From Hanleya hanleyi (lineage: Eukaryota > Mollusca > Polyplacophora > Lepidopleurida > Hanleyidae): DNA of 64,000 nt. The stretch lies in assembly GCA_036873755.1 (NCBI GenBank), contig JAVTVY010018954.1, positions 1 through 64,000 of the forward strand, written 5' to 3'. Of the stretch, positions 42,386-53,027 are shown in pieces. Position numbers and translations under genes: made by a program. A model generated the notes under the pieces. It had not been told where the DNA came from. It ran no database searches and saw nothing but the letters and a program-made list of their open reading frames with translations. Numbering within the stretch: the stretch's first letter is position 1; the number at the start of each line of letters is the position of its first letter.

Positions 42386-42570
42386 CCCTCACTACCTGTA
42401 TGTGACGGAGACTTTCATATGGAACACGCGTGGATGGCGAAGTAAAGCAGGAGCTCTTTATGATTGTGCAGTTTCCAGTGAAATGTATTATAAAACTAAT
42501 CATATTAAAGCTGATACCAATTTGAAAATATGAGATGTTTCTTCCTTTCCAATAATATTTATATTTGCAG

Positions 42571-42668
42571 TGCCTGGAATTTTCTTCGATTATTGCAACG
42601 AGGAGGTTGGAGTTTCTCAGTTATTAGATATGAGAAAATTGAACGACGCCATGTTGGCCCTGCCTTGA
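42571..42668 (+). pseudogene. Frameshifted duplicate of TIR-gene last exon
   Basis: 98 bp against 99 in exon 10, preceded by the same ATATTTGCAG acceptor. A run of five T in exon 10 is four T here, shifting the frame. From that point the shifted frame gives FDYCNEEVGVSQLLD and MRKLNDAMLALP before TGA, so most of the coding content survives. In the native frame a stop follows SY after 18 codons. Flanks on both sides also match 35.5-36.0 kb. Confidence 0.85.
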
Positions 42669-43264
42669 CGAGGCTGTTCTTTACGCGGAAGAGTAGTACC
42701 AAACTTCAGAAATACATCATGAAGTGAACAAATTTTTCCGTTAGAAATGTGACGCAAATAAGCAATAGTTTCGATGAAAATCAAAATGTTTTCCTAGACA
42801 AACCGACGCTGTAACAGCGTGGTAATGAGACAAAAATCGATTAATATTACTCACTCTTGATCTGACAATATTGGAAGAGGACTCCGGTTTCTGTATGATC
42901 GATTCCCGTGTATTATTATTTTTTTCTCATTTCGTAGCAAATAACTCTTTTTCGCCACTCAGATTGTGATAAATGAAGGCTCAGAAGCTAATAATTTGAT
43001 ATACATTTCGGTTCAGAAATAACATACCAAATAGAAATAAACACTATTTCTATTAGTTTTATGTGATCCGGGAGAGAGAGAAAGAGAGAATTAAGGTTTA
43101 ACGTCGCGTTCAGCAATATTTTAGCTATCATAGCGACGATCAAACAAAATTCTAAGTATTAAAGTTAATAACTTTGTATCTTAGGTTATTTGAGAGATCG
43201 GTTTGTTGCATAAGTTTTAATGTGTGTATGTTTTAATGTGTTGGATTACTATCTTATTTCACCC

Positions 43265-44300
43265 GACTAAAAGATCTTCTAAAGTAGTTGTTCGATAAAA
43301 AAAATCTCTTACAATCTTAAAATCTATACAGTCGATAAGAATATGTTTCACTATGAGATCTTCGTGGCATGGAATACACCTTGGGACTGGCTCTTTTTTT
43401 TGGTGTAAATTTTCGTGAGTTAATCGTGTATGGCCGATTTTACATCGCCTAATCATGGCTTGATCGAAACGTTTCTGGCTGTTCAGATGAGTATAGCCTA
43501 CAGTTTTTTTGAACTCATGAAGTTTGTCATTATTCACACCATCTCATAAAGATTGAAACAGCTTTCTCACATAAGTACAGATAGAGCGTCTGAAATCGCT
43601 ATATGGGATTCCAACAGGATCAACCTCTATCTTGGGCTGCCTTAAGCCCGGCGCACACGAGAGCTATCAGCTGAGCTGACGGCCTCAATTGCCTGTCAGC
43701 TCAGGGGCTAGCTCTCGTGTGTGGGAAGTTTTTGGTGAGTTTTTGGCCTCGCGAGGCCGGGGAAAAAATATCAAACTTGTTTGATAATTTCGCCTCGCGA
43801 GGCCAAATCCTAAGCGTGTGCGGCGAACGCAAGCCAACAGCTCAGCAGTTTTATTGAACCGGCCAATGAATCGCATGTTATTTTCACGCGATTCATACAC
43901 ACGACTCTTCAAAATGGACTCAAAGAAGACGTTATGCGGCAACTGAAATCAATTTCGTGAAACCTTTGCTCACCGTGCGCGCTGAAACCACACGAGAGCT
44001 AGCCCCTGAGCTGACAGGCAATTGAGGCCGTTAGCTCAGCTGATATCTCTCATGTGCGCCGGGCTTAGCCATTCTATCAGCCTCAGTATTACCTTCGATG
44101 TCAACGTGACCAGGCAACCAACAATACACAATATCAATCTGTTGATCAAATCTACAGGTCTGCAGTTGTATCCATCATATAATACACCATGTGAAGATGC
44201 GGTATTCCGCATCCTCTGGTTAAATCCTCGCTGGTGATTTGATCCCAATCGTATCTTCTCCAGGATATTCATCCGAACGTATCCCTGAAAGTATATGAAC
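43265..44300 (-). pseudogene. Non-LTR retrotransposon ORF2 end (RNase H and C-terminal zinc region)
   Basis: Read on the minus strand. About 44070-44160 gives CWLPGHVDIEGNTEADRMA, the end of a retroelement RNase H with its GN-EAD signature. After a 420 bp insertion the frame resumes with IPYSDFRRSICTYVRK, then RCKIGHTRLTHENL and CIPCHEDLIVKHILIDC, the C-terminal cysteine/histidine segment typical of I/Jockey-type LINEs. A stop replaces one residue after QDRG and another lies near 43555. Non-functional remnant. Confidence 0.8.
43645..44064. mobile_element. 420 bp MITE inserted in the LINE RNase H region
   Basis: Long inverted ends of about 75 bp (left AGCCCGGCGCACACGAGAGC, right its complement) enclose GCCTCAATTGCCTGTCAGCT and CAGGGGCTAGCTCTCG. 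TTA flanks both ends (43642-43644, 44065-44067). Removal joins the LINE reading frame, consistent with TTA target duplication as in Harbinger-type elements. No transposase inside. Confidence 0.8.
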
Positions 44301-44699
44301 TCCATATTGATTCATGCTGTGGTGACGTCAGCGAAACTATGTAACATGTTTGATTTATCTATGGTGGAAACGAGTTCAAACAGTCTATAAAGCATTTCCT
44401 CCGGTAATGGGTTGCTGAAATAATTTGACCAAACTTTGACCTCGTGGTGGCGATATTCGGGATATGCAATTTGTGGATTTGCGAGAGTGATTCGACATTT
44501 CCGGCGAACCACATCTGTTGATTTATAGAAAATTCATGCCTCGACCGTCTGAGTCTAAATCTAGATTTGGAAGTCCCGAATGGATTTCCGAATGGATTTA
44601 ATCCGTGTGGCGCTCTTTGTTTAGAAATATCACTTGGGTGAGCCATATGAACAAATACATCGAAAAAAACGTATGTAATAAACTCCTTGTGATGCATTT

Positions 44700-45215
44700 T
44701 AGAACCTGTAGACGAAGTTATGAGCTTGCATATACTGTGGACTAATCACTTTATTGCCTCTTCTCCACTCTTTTGATTGGCATTTAGCCCAGAAACTAAA
44801 CTAGAAAATTCCACTGAAAATCAAGCGACGTTTGACAGAAGTTTATCAGAGCCCAAACGATGGATGTTTATTCTAGTTATGTAACAAACCGCAAAAAATA
44901 CATTCTGCATGCAGTTAATACGGACACTTCTTTTGCGAATCGCGAACTGGACAGGACATGGAAACAAGTTTTGACTTGGCAGTGTCACTTTTGTTGGAGA
45001 GTAACTCTCACTGAGTAGCTCGACTAATGGATTTTCTGTGTTCAATTAGACCCTGAACTTCTGACATTAAACACAGAGCAACAGAAAAATTGAATTATTT
45101 GAAATCGACCGAGACAGAGCCTGGAAATACATTCGTCTTGACAAGTCTCATTGGCAATTTTGATCTTTCTGCGTGTTCAATTAGCGATGCGTACATTTAT
45201 AAAGAGCCATTTTGA
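44700..45215. repeat. Duplicated 3' flank of the TIR gene
   Basis: Resembles 36580-36930: CGACTAATGGATTTTCTGTG, CATTCGTCTTGACAAGTCTC and TTGGCAATTTTGATC have close counterparts there in the same order. The LINE at 43.2-44.7 kb interrupts this copy. Confidence 0.65.
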
Positions 45216-45222
45216 AATGCCT

Positions 45223-45516
45223 TACTCTCTAAAAATAGTTGAGTGAAATTTCACTCAAGTAAGAGTGGAAATTCATCCCACTCAAAACTTGAGCGAGATT
45301 TTCACTCGACTTGAGTTATTTTTCAGTCAACTTGAGTGAAATGCACCCAATTTGAGTGAAATTCACTCAAGCATAAGAGTGGATATTCATCCCACTCAAG
45401 TTGAGTGAACTTGAGTGGTTTTAACTCAAGTTGAGTGAAAAGTAACTCAAGTTGAGTGAAAAGTAACTCAAATTTGAGTGAACAGGTACATTTCACTCAA
45501 GTTTTTTTAGAGAGTA
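45223..45516. mobile_element. Word-repeat hairpin element, TTGAGTGAAATTCACTCAA word
   Basis: The ends TACTCTCTAAAAATAGTTGA and its complement-like GTTTTTTTAGAGAGTA enclose about fifteen copies of TTGAGTGAAA/TTCACTCAA in both orientations. The terminal octamer is the same as at 27755-27957 although the inner word differs. Confidence 0.85.
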
Positions 45517-45621
45517 TGGTCGCTCGTGAGATGAATGCAGTATTTCCTGTTCATTCTTCAACAACATTCTGTGGCAGGTATTTTTTATTTTATTTTGAGA
45601 ATTTCTGTGTTCCAATCACAG

Positions 45622-45823
45622 GCCCTCAAAACAAGAGTTTTGGGGAGTGTGGGCGGTGGTATTACGGTGAAGTGTCGAAATATGGGGTCTCTATATATAA
45701 CCCCATGCTTTATATAAAAATATATTTATATAAAGCATGGGGTTATATATAGAGACCCCATATTTCGACACTTCACCGTAATTTACCACCGCTCACACCC
45801 CCCAAAACTCTTGTTTTGAGGGC
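45622..45823. mobile_element. Near-perfect 202 bp palindrome
   Basis: The left arm (45622-45717), beginning GCCCTCAAAACAAGAGTTTT, and the right arm (45728-45823) are about 93% complementary by hand and separated by about 10 AT-rich bases. The arms contain TACGGTGAAGTGTCGAAATA. A recent or actively maintained foldback MITE is likely. Confidence 0.85.
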
Positions 45824-45829
45824 ATGTGG

Positions 45830-47525
45830 TTCCAATGACGGAAACGGAGGATAGTGAGAGGCTTGCGCAATGGGATTAGAATATAAACCGGAAGTACTAT
45901 TTCTGTCAGTTCATTGGTTAACTTAGCCAAAATCGACAAACAGGAAGTGGCAATCAAAGAATCTGATTGGATAACTGGTGTAATGCAAGTAGTGTACATA
46001 CTCCTGAATTTCTTGGAAGAACTGAGATTTATATAGCCTTACAGAATCGTTGCATATCTGTTTCACTACCGGCTATCCTGACGAAAGATCTATACAGCTT
46101 ATCCACCAATCAGAACCAATGTGACCAAAATTGACGGATGGCCATAATGTAAATATGGAAAGAAATAGGGGTCAGGACGACCGAGACTGTTGGTGGAACT
46201 ACGCGAAGAAATCGACTGGACGCGCACTAGTGCCATTTTCATCTTGGTTATGTTGTTCACAAATCGGAAGGTATTGACCCCCCGGCCCCACCCCCTCCCA
46301 CGAAATGTTTTCATCGTTAGGTTGCACCCTCGTTGCCATCGAACTCTACCACCCTTACATTGTATAAATTGAATAAAAACGAAATCTGAGGTCAATGCCA
46401 ATCAGAACATGATCTCATCTCTGAGATATTATCCTTGCCCAGTCCACACTGTATAAGCGTAACTGGCGGTGACGTTTAGCTATGAGACTTCTTTAAAACC
46501 TGTTTTTCTTGTGTCATTGTTGTACATGTAACTGAACCTCAGATAATACTGTCAGGAGAAATCACAAGAAGCGCGGAGTTCATAAAGCTGCGTTCCAGAC
46601 CGAATGTGAATATCGCGATTTATGGACCATACTACAAAACCTTGGGATTAGCATAGCAGTGACGTTTTGTGATCTTAATTTGATCTAGTTGGCTATTTAA
46701 ATATAAAATCTCGAATGGAATACCATTCGTTCCAACTGCAACCAGAACTGGTTCGATTATCATACGGAACCAAGCTGCTTAACTTCAGAATAAATTTGAT
46801 TCCAATTGGAACTTGGTGATAACAACATAGTAAGTTAAACGTCCTTCATGTTTTGACACGACTACCTACATGACACCTATACCGGTACTAGTGACGATAT
46901 TTCCTCAACCGCCGCCAAATTACCAAAACGGTAGTTACGTTTACATGGGTAAATCTCTAGCGGTTACGCTTGTGATGTCAACATTTTTTTTAAATTCTGC
47001 ACAAGAAACTGTTTTGTACAATATAAACCCAAGTTTTGTAAAGTTTTAGATCCAATTTTATATTGTAAACACTCAACGTCAACAAGCGATGGAAAACAGC
47101 GTCGACTGACGTCCGTAATTGGGCTTTCGCATATCTTTTAGTATAGATTTTTATTATATCTAATATATGACACCTTGGACCAAAATGATATTGCGATGCA
47201 AATGTTGCATCGGATATTAATTCTCAGTGTTAGGTAAAAATCACAGAACAAGATATATAAAAAATATACACATGGTTTATTTCCGTCATGCAATATTACC
47301 TTGGATTAGGTGGAGAGTTGTTAATCAGCTGGTGGGGAATGACTAACACGAGCAACTGATTTCACAGCACAACAGAAGATTAATGAAACATAATAGATAA
47401 TACACTGAAAGAAATCCTCCGCCATCTTACACCAGTTTTCCACTGGAGGGGGGGGGGGGGGACATTTCCGTACCCCGAGGTATACAATATTAAACTTAGG
47501 AATTTTGTTTTGTATGATTTTTTTT
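45830..47525. other. No gene recognised
   Basis: Contains an 11-base G run at 47451-47461 and a CCCCACCCCCTCCC stretch at 46284. Short open frames have no domains. Confidence 0.35.
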
Positions 47526-47529
47526 TGGT

Positions 47530-49255
47530 GCAAAATGAAAGAAATACATTTTTGGCTATAACACAAACGTAACATCTAAAACAATTTCGCTTAATATAGG
47601 TAAACGTAACTAACGTCCTTTCCTGTCCTGATCGAATGTAGAAACAACATTACAGGATATCTCCAGGTTTTGAAGAATTTGATAGGTCAATACAAAATTT
47701 CAAACAGAAATCTAGCAATTTCATTGGCTTGAAGAGAAAATTTAAAGATCATCGAACCAATCATTTTTTCTGTAAAGTTTCATTGTGAAAATCATATCAC
47801 GTAAGAGGTTTCTTTCCTGATGAATGTGAATGAACACGAGATTACCAAACATTGTGAAAATGTACTAATGGTGTTTAATGTTTTATACAGCTATATCTGA
47901 TGCCGATAATGGCTATATTATCATTTCGCAACGAGAGAAAGTTCCTGGGTTTCGCTTGGAAACTCAAGGTCAATCGTTGAATGCCATTAGTGCGAGATTA
48001 TGTTAAGTGAGCGGTCACCTAGATCCTGATTTTGTTGTCGTAATGAGACTTAATAGTGGAAATGCGTGAAGGATTAGGCATTAGAAAAAGTTGTTTTTCT
48101 AAGAAATCAAGAAAAATGTGTTGTAACGTTGTCGCGCTGCAAAAAACCAACTTACTCTAATAATGCACGGTCGCCTTGGGCATTTCCTTCAGATTCGTAA
48201 TGGATGACTTTTCGAGATTTGAAGGTTTAAAAATGTATTGAGAGAACAGCCATCTACCTACGGCATATATACTCACAAGATCTCAGCTCCATTTGAGAGC
48301 AGAAAACAATTTTTTCCGACAAGGCCAAAATTCAGTCCAACTCATAAAATTATATCGACTTTTCTATTCCTAACTTCATTCAGATCTAGTATGTTGGATG
48401 GCATAACAAAAAAATCTTCTATCCATCAATGTTCATTTGCAATTCTCCCTTAATGTAGCATGAACTGAGGCATGCTCTATCAAGTAATCTGGCGATGTTG
48501 CGGCGATTGAATTAATAATATTGATTTTGACAGCATCATTTAGATTGTAACTCTTCAGGTCTGAAGTGAAGCTCTGTGTGTTAAATACATGCATGCAGCA
48601 TATTTTTTTTCATTCCATTGGAATTACTGTGTCATATATTTGTGTCTGATAAATTATCCATCAACTTAATCCATCCAATCCGTACGTCTCGGTCTTAAGT
48701 TTAGTTGGAAGTGCCGATCATAAGATTTCCATCCCGTATACAATAGTTTTGATTGGCTGACCAGTGACGTGTTTTCGCTCGAGCACCTTTCACAGAAACC
48801 AAGAACATCTGCTGTGGGTTGTAGGTCATTTCGGGGTTAGTTTGGCTGAACCCCTCCCCCTACCCACGCAGTTAGATTTGTTAAATGATTCTATTGTATA
48901 GAGATACTCTTTTGGATTGTCATCTTAAGTGCAGGTCAGATCACCTTGATCAACCATTTCACCTTTCCTTGGTTTAGACCATTTAAGCTTTCAACCATGG
49001 CTTTTCGTGGGCCCTTCCAGTGAACTTTTCTTCATAGCTCTGGAAGAACATATTTACAGCGGCCTATCTGATCATTTTGGCCTCAGAGTAAACAAAAAGG
49101 CATACTTCTGAGGGTAGAACATCATCCTTAAATTCAAGATGGCGCTCGTTGAGAGTTTTGGGGCGTCATCTTGAAAACAGGAGTTCATGGCGATCCCTCA
49201 TGGGCACCATTTAAGATTCACTCATGGCGTTCTACCCGGATGATAATTCAAATAT
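47530..49255. repeat. 1.6-1.7 kb direct duplication, copy A (partner 53028-54632)
   Basis: Starts GAAAGAAATACATTTTTGGC and ends near GGCGTTCTACCCGGATGAT in both copies. Over long stretches the two are above 90% alike by eye (TCATTTCGCAACGAGAGAAA, CAAGATCTCAGCTCCATTTG). It includes a version of the TIR-gene intron-8 duplicon at 47930-48300. Exon 9 cannot be found after it in either copy. Confidence 0.75.
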
Positions 49256-50080
49256 ATCACTGAGAGAAAAAGGGGATTCATCATGACGCAAAAATGGGGA
49301 ACCAAAAACCAGAGATCCCTTGTTCTCGGGTAGGTTCCCCAGGGTTTCCGAACGATTCCCCCAGATGATTCAATGTGATGCCGGATTAGGTATCGGGCAG
49401 TTAGAGACCCCTGTTTCTCGACAAGGTACCTCACGGAATCGTCACGATTCCCCAGGTTCTCCACATAATTCCCCTGATCGCCCCACCTCTTGGCTGTGAG
49501 ATCTTCGGAGCATGCATTTGGTTTTTGACATTACTTTCGCTTGTCTGCTGCTATGTGTCTACCATGGGTTGTCTTTGTTCAGTAAAATCCACACCAATCT
49601 TAAGTCAATGTCATATTTCACACCAGTTACATTTATCGTCGTTTTGCAAAGCTTTTGTTCCAAATGTGATACGGTATCTCTCAAGTTCTTGGATCAACAG
49701 CCCCGAGGGTTTCCGAGGATGGATCATCAATGTGAAGGACAACACTGGTTTCTTACCATCCACACATGTATATTGTACTTAAATTCTTGTGTGAATTTCT
49801 CATTTCTAAGGATAATATTTGCCAAATTGATCAAATTTATTATCGAAATCAGACTATGAGAATTCCTATCAACAGTGGACAGTAGTAAACCATCGTTGTT
49901 GTTGTTGTTGTTCACATTCATAATTTATTCATAACACCGAGAGAAATGGGAAATCCAGCATGAATTCTCCCCCACGAGAACACAAGGCATCGAGAGGATT
50001 CTCCTTATGATCCCCCTATGGCATCCTGTTGATTCATTTGTTGTCTCGCGGGAGGTACCATTGCTGGAATTACAAGTGTC
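49256..50080. mobile_element. Two word-repeat-like segments with CGAGAGAAA-type ends
   Basis: CACTGAGAGAAAAAGGGGATT at 49258 opens a stretch to about 49495 built of GGTTCCCCAGGG / GATTCCCCC words in both orientations. CACCGAGAGAAATGGGAAAT at 49936 opens a similar stretch with ATTCTCC words. The ends resemble those of the other hairpin elements, but right ends are unclear. A GTT run is at 49892-49910. Confidence 0.45.
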
Positions 50081-50115
50081 TAGTCCGTCATTCATAATTC
50101 AGCCGTCGTCCATTA

Positions 50116-50830
50116 GAGAATATCCGCGTCCATAATCCAAAGACCTATTCCATATTCCATATAACAGTATTAGCACCAAATTCAAAAAGACAATCATAGT
50201 ATACATAAACATAGGCTTGTTTCCTGCAAGAGAGAAGCGGTCAACAGTTTTCATTGATGCCGGCAAGACATCATGATGTTCCAAAAATATCAAATCCGTA
50301 TCGCTGATCAGTATTCTTAATCCATAATATTCGTTGTAAAGTCGTCATCTAAAGAACGATGTATCTCAGTCACGCTTTGATTGTGACTGTTCATATGAGT
50401 ACCATGATGATCTTGAAGTACATGGGTTCATACGGCCCCTAGCCCCGGGTTAAGCGGAATTAGACACAAGTTACGAAACGTAACGCCATAGATCTTGTAC
50501 GCTACGCTCGTATTTTGCTATCAGCATGCGATATGTATCGCCAAATTTGAGAAACTTTGAGTGGAGGCGCTTGGTGGTGTAGCCCTGTTTTATAAGTTTC
50601 TGCAACAATGTTTTGTGACGTTGATTAAAATCGTCACATTTAGCACAGGATCTAGCAAATGCTACTAGGCGTGTTATATATACGCCATATGCAGGTCCCA
50701 CTGGAATATTACTGTCCAGAAAGGGATAGTTTACGATGTCGAAATTGTAATCATCTCTTTTGTCATACAGTCGACGAGAGAGAAGGCCAGCTTCATATTT
50801 ATAGAGATATAGGTCCCCTTCGTGCATCAC
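50116..50830 (-). mobile_element. Retroelement 3' part with RT-type ORF end
   Basis: Minus-strand reading. An open frame at 50830-50471 (119 codons) includes DYNFDIVNYPFLDSNIP, GPAYGVYITRL and RSCAKCDDFNQRHKTLLQKL, followed by 350 bp of non-coding 3' region ending at about 50116. That region matches the intron-8 copy at 32400-32895. The phrase resembles the C-terminal region of animal retroelement ORFs; the clade was not determined. The 5' part is missing. Confidence 0.65.
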
Positions 50831-52040
50831 TACGATTCCCCTATTTCTCTCAGTTTGGGTTTAAGCTGAGAACAATCTGGTTGGGTAGTCTATTATATTG
50901 GAAAGTATGGCATTCTAATAGTTGTTTTTTCGGAGCTATACAGTTTACTGGCATGTTTCACAAATCCTTGGGTTTAACCCCAAGTAAGAGTACATGTGCA
51001 TAGATGTTGCCAAGAACATCTGATGCTAACTCAATTGGAGCGATATGCAAGAGGTGGGGAAAATTGACGTCTGGTGACTAAAAAGCAGCCATATGACTCT
51101 GCAGTAAAGCATCCCTCGGCACATAACATTCAGACCCGAGAATACGGTGGATTCTCGGACGTAGCCTTGGTATCTCAGCCGCGCTTTGATTGCAACTGTT
51201 CATGTGGAGACTATGAAGTATTCACACGGCTCCTAGCACCAGCTTAAGCGGAATTAGATACGCTAGATCAGGAGCTGTAATGACAGATTAGCTAAAACAA
51301 CTCATCTGACGTTTACAAACGATATATTTGCATTGTATCAGAGAAAAAAGAAGACCATGATCACATCTCCAAATGAAAGATTCTCATTGATGTGTTAAAC
51401 ACTGTTCTAACCATCATAGGTTCCAGCATCACATTGATGTCGATAGTCTCTAATTTCAGGAATCCTTTATGAAAGGTGGCTGCAGTATAATGGAGAGAAT
51501 GACCCCTTCCAATTTGCCAAAAGAAAGGGCCATAACATCATTCAAGCCATGCTATACTACATGATATCTATCTCCAAAGGTGTTAAGTCGGTTCAACGCA
51601 CACAGTTTCATGTTTGGTCGACCCGAAATGGGCTTTCGGCGATGCCTGGAGGAAGGGCGTTCTATACAAACTATTTCAGACAGGGTTAACATTATCGTGG
51701 GGGTGGGGGTCCACAGGGTAGTATGATCGCTCCAATTCTGTTCATCTGCTAGGTCGGCGACTTCATCAGATATCTGGGAACGTATACGCAGACAATTGTA
51801 ACTGCTAATATCGATTTCTTACTTTATTGTGTATCATGCATAAACACTCTCGGGAAAAGCCGAGACTCTTTCTCTCTTGGTACCACTCACGGAACATGAT
51901 AATCAACATGCCAAATACATTTCTGCTAACTGTCGAACTATTCCAAAACAACTTGGTATCTTGCAGGAGAGAAATGGTCAAAAGTTTACAACGACAAGAA
52001 AGTTTTGAACAAGAAATTTTTTGTTCTGTTCTTGAAATGA
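50831..52040. other. Mixed duplicon pieces, no gene recognised
   Basis: 50860-50990 matches 54632-54760 (GGGTTTAAGCTGAGAA, ACTGGCATGTTTCACAAAT). 51168-51265 is another version of the CGCTTTGATTG...AAGCGGAATTAGA module. 51835-51905 matches the CACTCTCGGGAAAAGC module at 52965, 59125 and 61485. Confidence 0.5.
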
Positions 52041-52046
52041 TTGTCA

Positions 52047-52210
52047 CTGATAAGTGACATGAATGAATGCATTTCCAAGTCGTATTCTACGATATAATTT
52101 ATCACAGGCATGCCTGGATTGTACCTGGTCATTCAACACCGTGGAGATATAAAACGGATTCTATCCCGGGCTAAGCGGAACCAGGCACAAGATCAGATGC
52201 CGAGAATCAG
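52047..52210. repeat. Duplicon module with TCCAAGTCGTATTCTAC and AAGCGGA
   Basis: A GTGACATGAATGAATG run, CCAAGTCGTATTCTACGATA and GGGCTAAGCGGAACCAGGC are shared in order with 55985-56125, 58205-58345, 60480-60640 and 63862-64000. Confidence 0.75.
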
Positions 52211-52279
52211 GAATATATTCCGATTGTAAAAACGATTGCGCGGTGTAAATTCGCAAAGCAAAGTATTTCTTTGGGTTGA

Positions 52280-52945
52280 GTTCTGGAACTTGAAATCAAT
52301 CACTAAATAATTATTTTTAACGCGACATTGTGCTTAATTTGTGAGATTAATTTCAGTTCCCTGCCGTAAACGGAACCTAATTCTGAAGCCGGAGTTCAGA
52401 TCAGCAGTAAAATTTGCATTAGGAAAGGTGTTATTCCGGGTAATAATCGTTAAACAAGAGAAAAATATTTTTTGTTCTTTTCCGGCAACAAAAGTCACAT
52501 TAGTCCAGTAATGCATCGTCGCTTAGGGCGTTTTAGAGGAGATTGTCGGCGTCATGGTGGATGACTTGGCGGGTGAGGTAGTGTATCGAGTCAGTACTGG
52601 CCCAGTCGCTGAAATAACTGGATTTCTACTCACAGGATCTCAGCGCCATTTGAGAACAGAAAATAACACTATGAAAGATTTCTTCTTGTCCAAAAAAGTC
52701 CTCACTAAATTCAAGTCGGGAAACTTTTCCTATGTCGATAATGAACTGATACACGCTCCATCCAGTATTCGCCCATGTTTATCAACAGGGTTTGCAGCGC
52801 TAAAATCAATCGTTGATTTTTTTTTATAAACAACATGAAGATTCACACTTTGCTCAGTTGAATTTTATTTTAGAAGCAAGTCCCTCGAGTGCTTGAGACC
52901 AAAATATTCACACTTTATCCGATCGATCTCCCGTGAGGTAATAGT
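52280..52945 (+). pseudogene. Copy of TIR-gene intron 8 end plus a 64 bp exon-9 paralogue
   Basis: 52280-52640 follows the duplicon before exon 9. At 52874-52937, between ATTTTATTTTAG and GTAATA, lies a 64 bp segment of the same length and phase as exon 9. It is open over 21 codons (SKSLECLRPKYSHFIRSISRE); 36 of 64 bases match exon 9 in an ungapped hand alignment. Lysine, leucine, phenylalanine and arginine positions are shared. Whether it is spliced into anything is unknown; exons 8 and 10 were not found near it. Confidence 0.6.
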
Positions 52946-53027
52946 TTGTAAGATGCATGCACACTCTTGCGGGAAAAGCTGGGACTCCTTCTCTCACGGA
53001 ACATGTTGCCAAAAACAGATGCAAACT

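Noticed and set aside
48300..48480. Possible exon-9 copy after the intron-8 duplicon at 47.9 kb (and its twin at 53.85 kb)
   Set aside because: After CTTCATTCAG the sequence ATCTAGTATGTTGGATGG does not align with exon 9 and has no donor at 64 bp.
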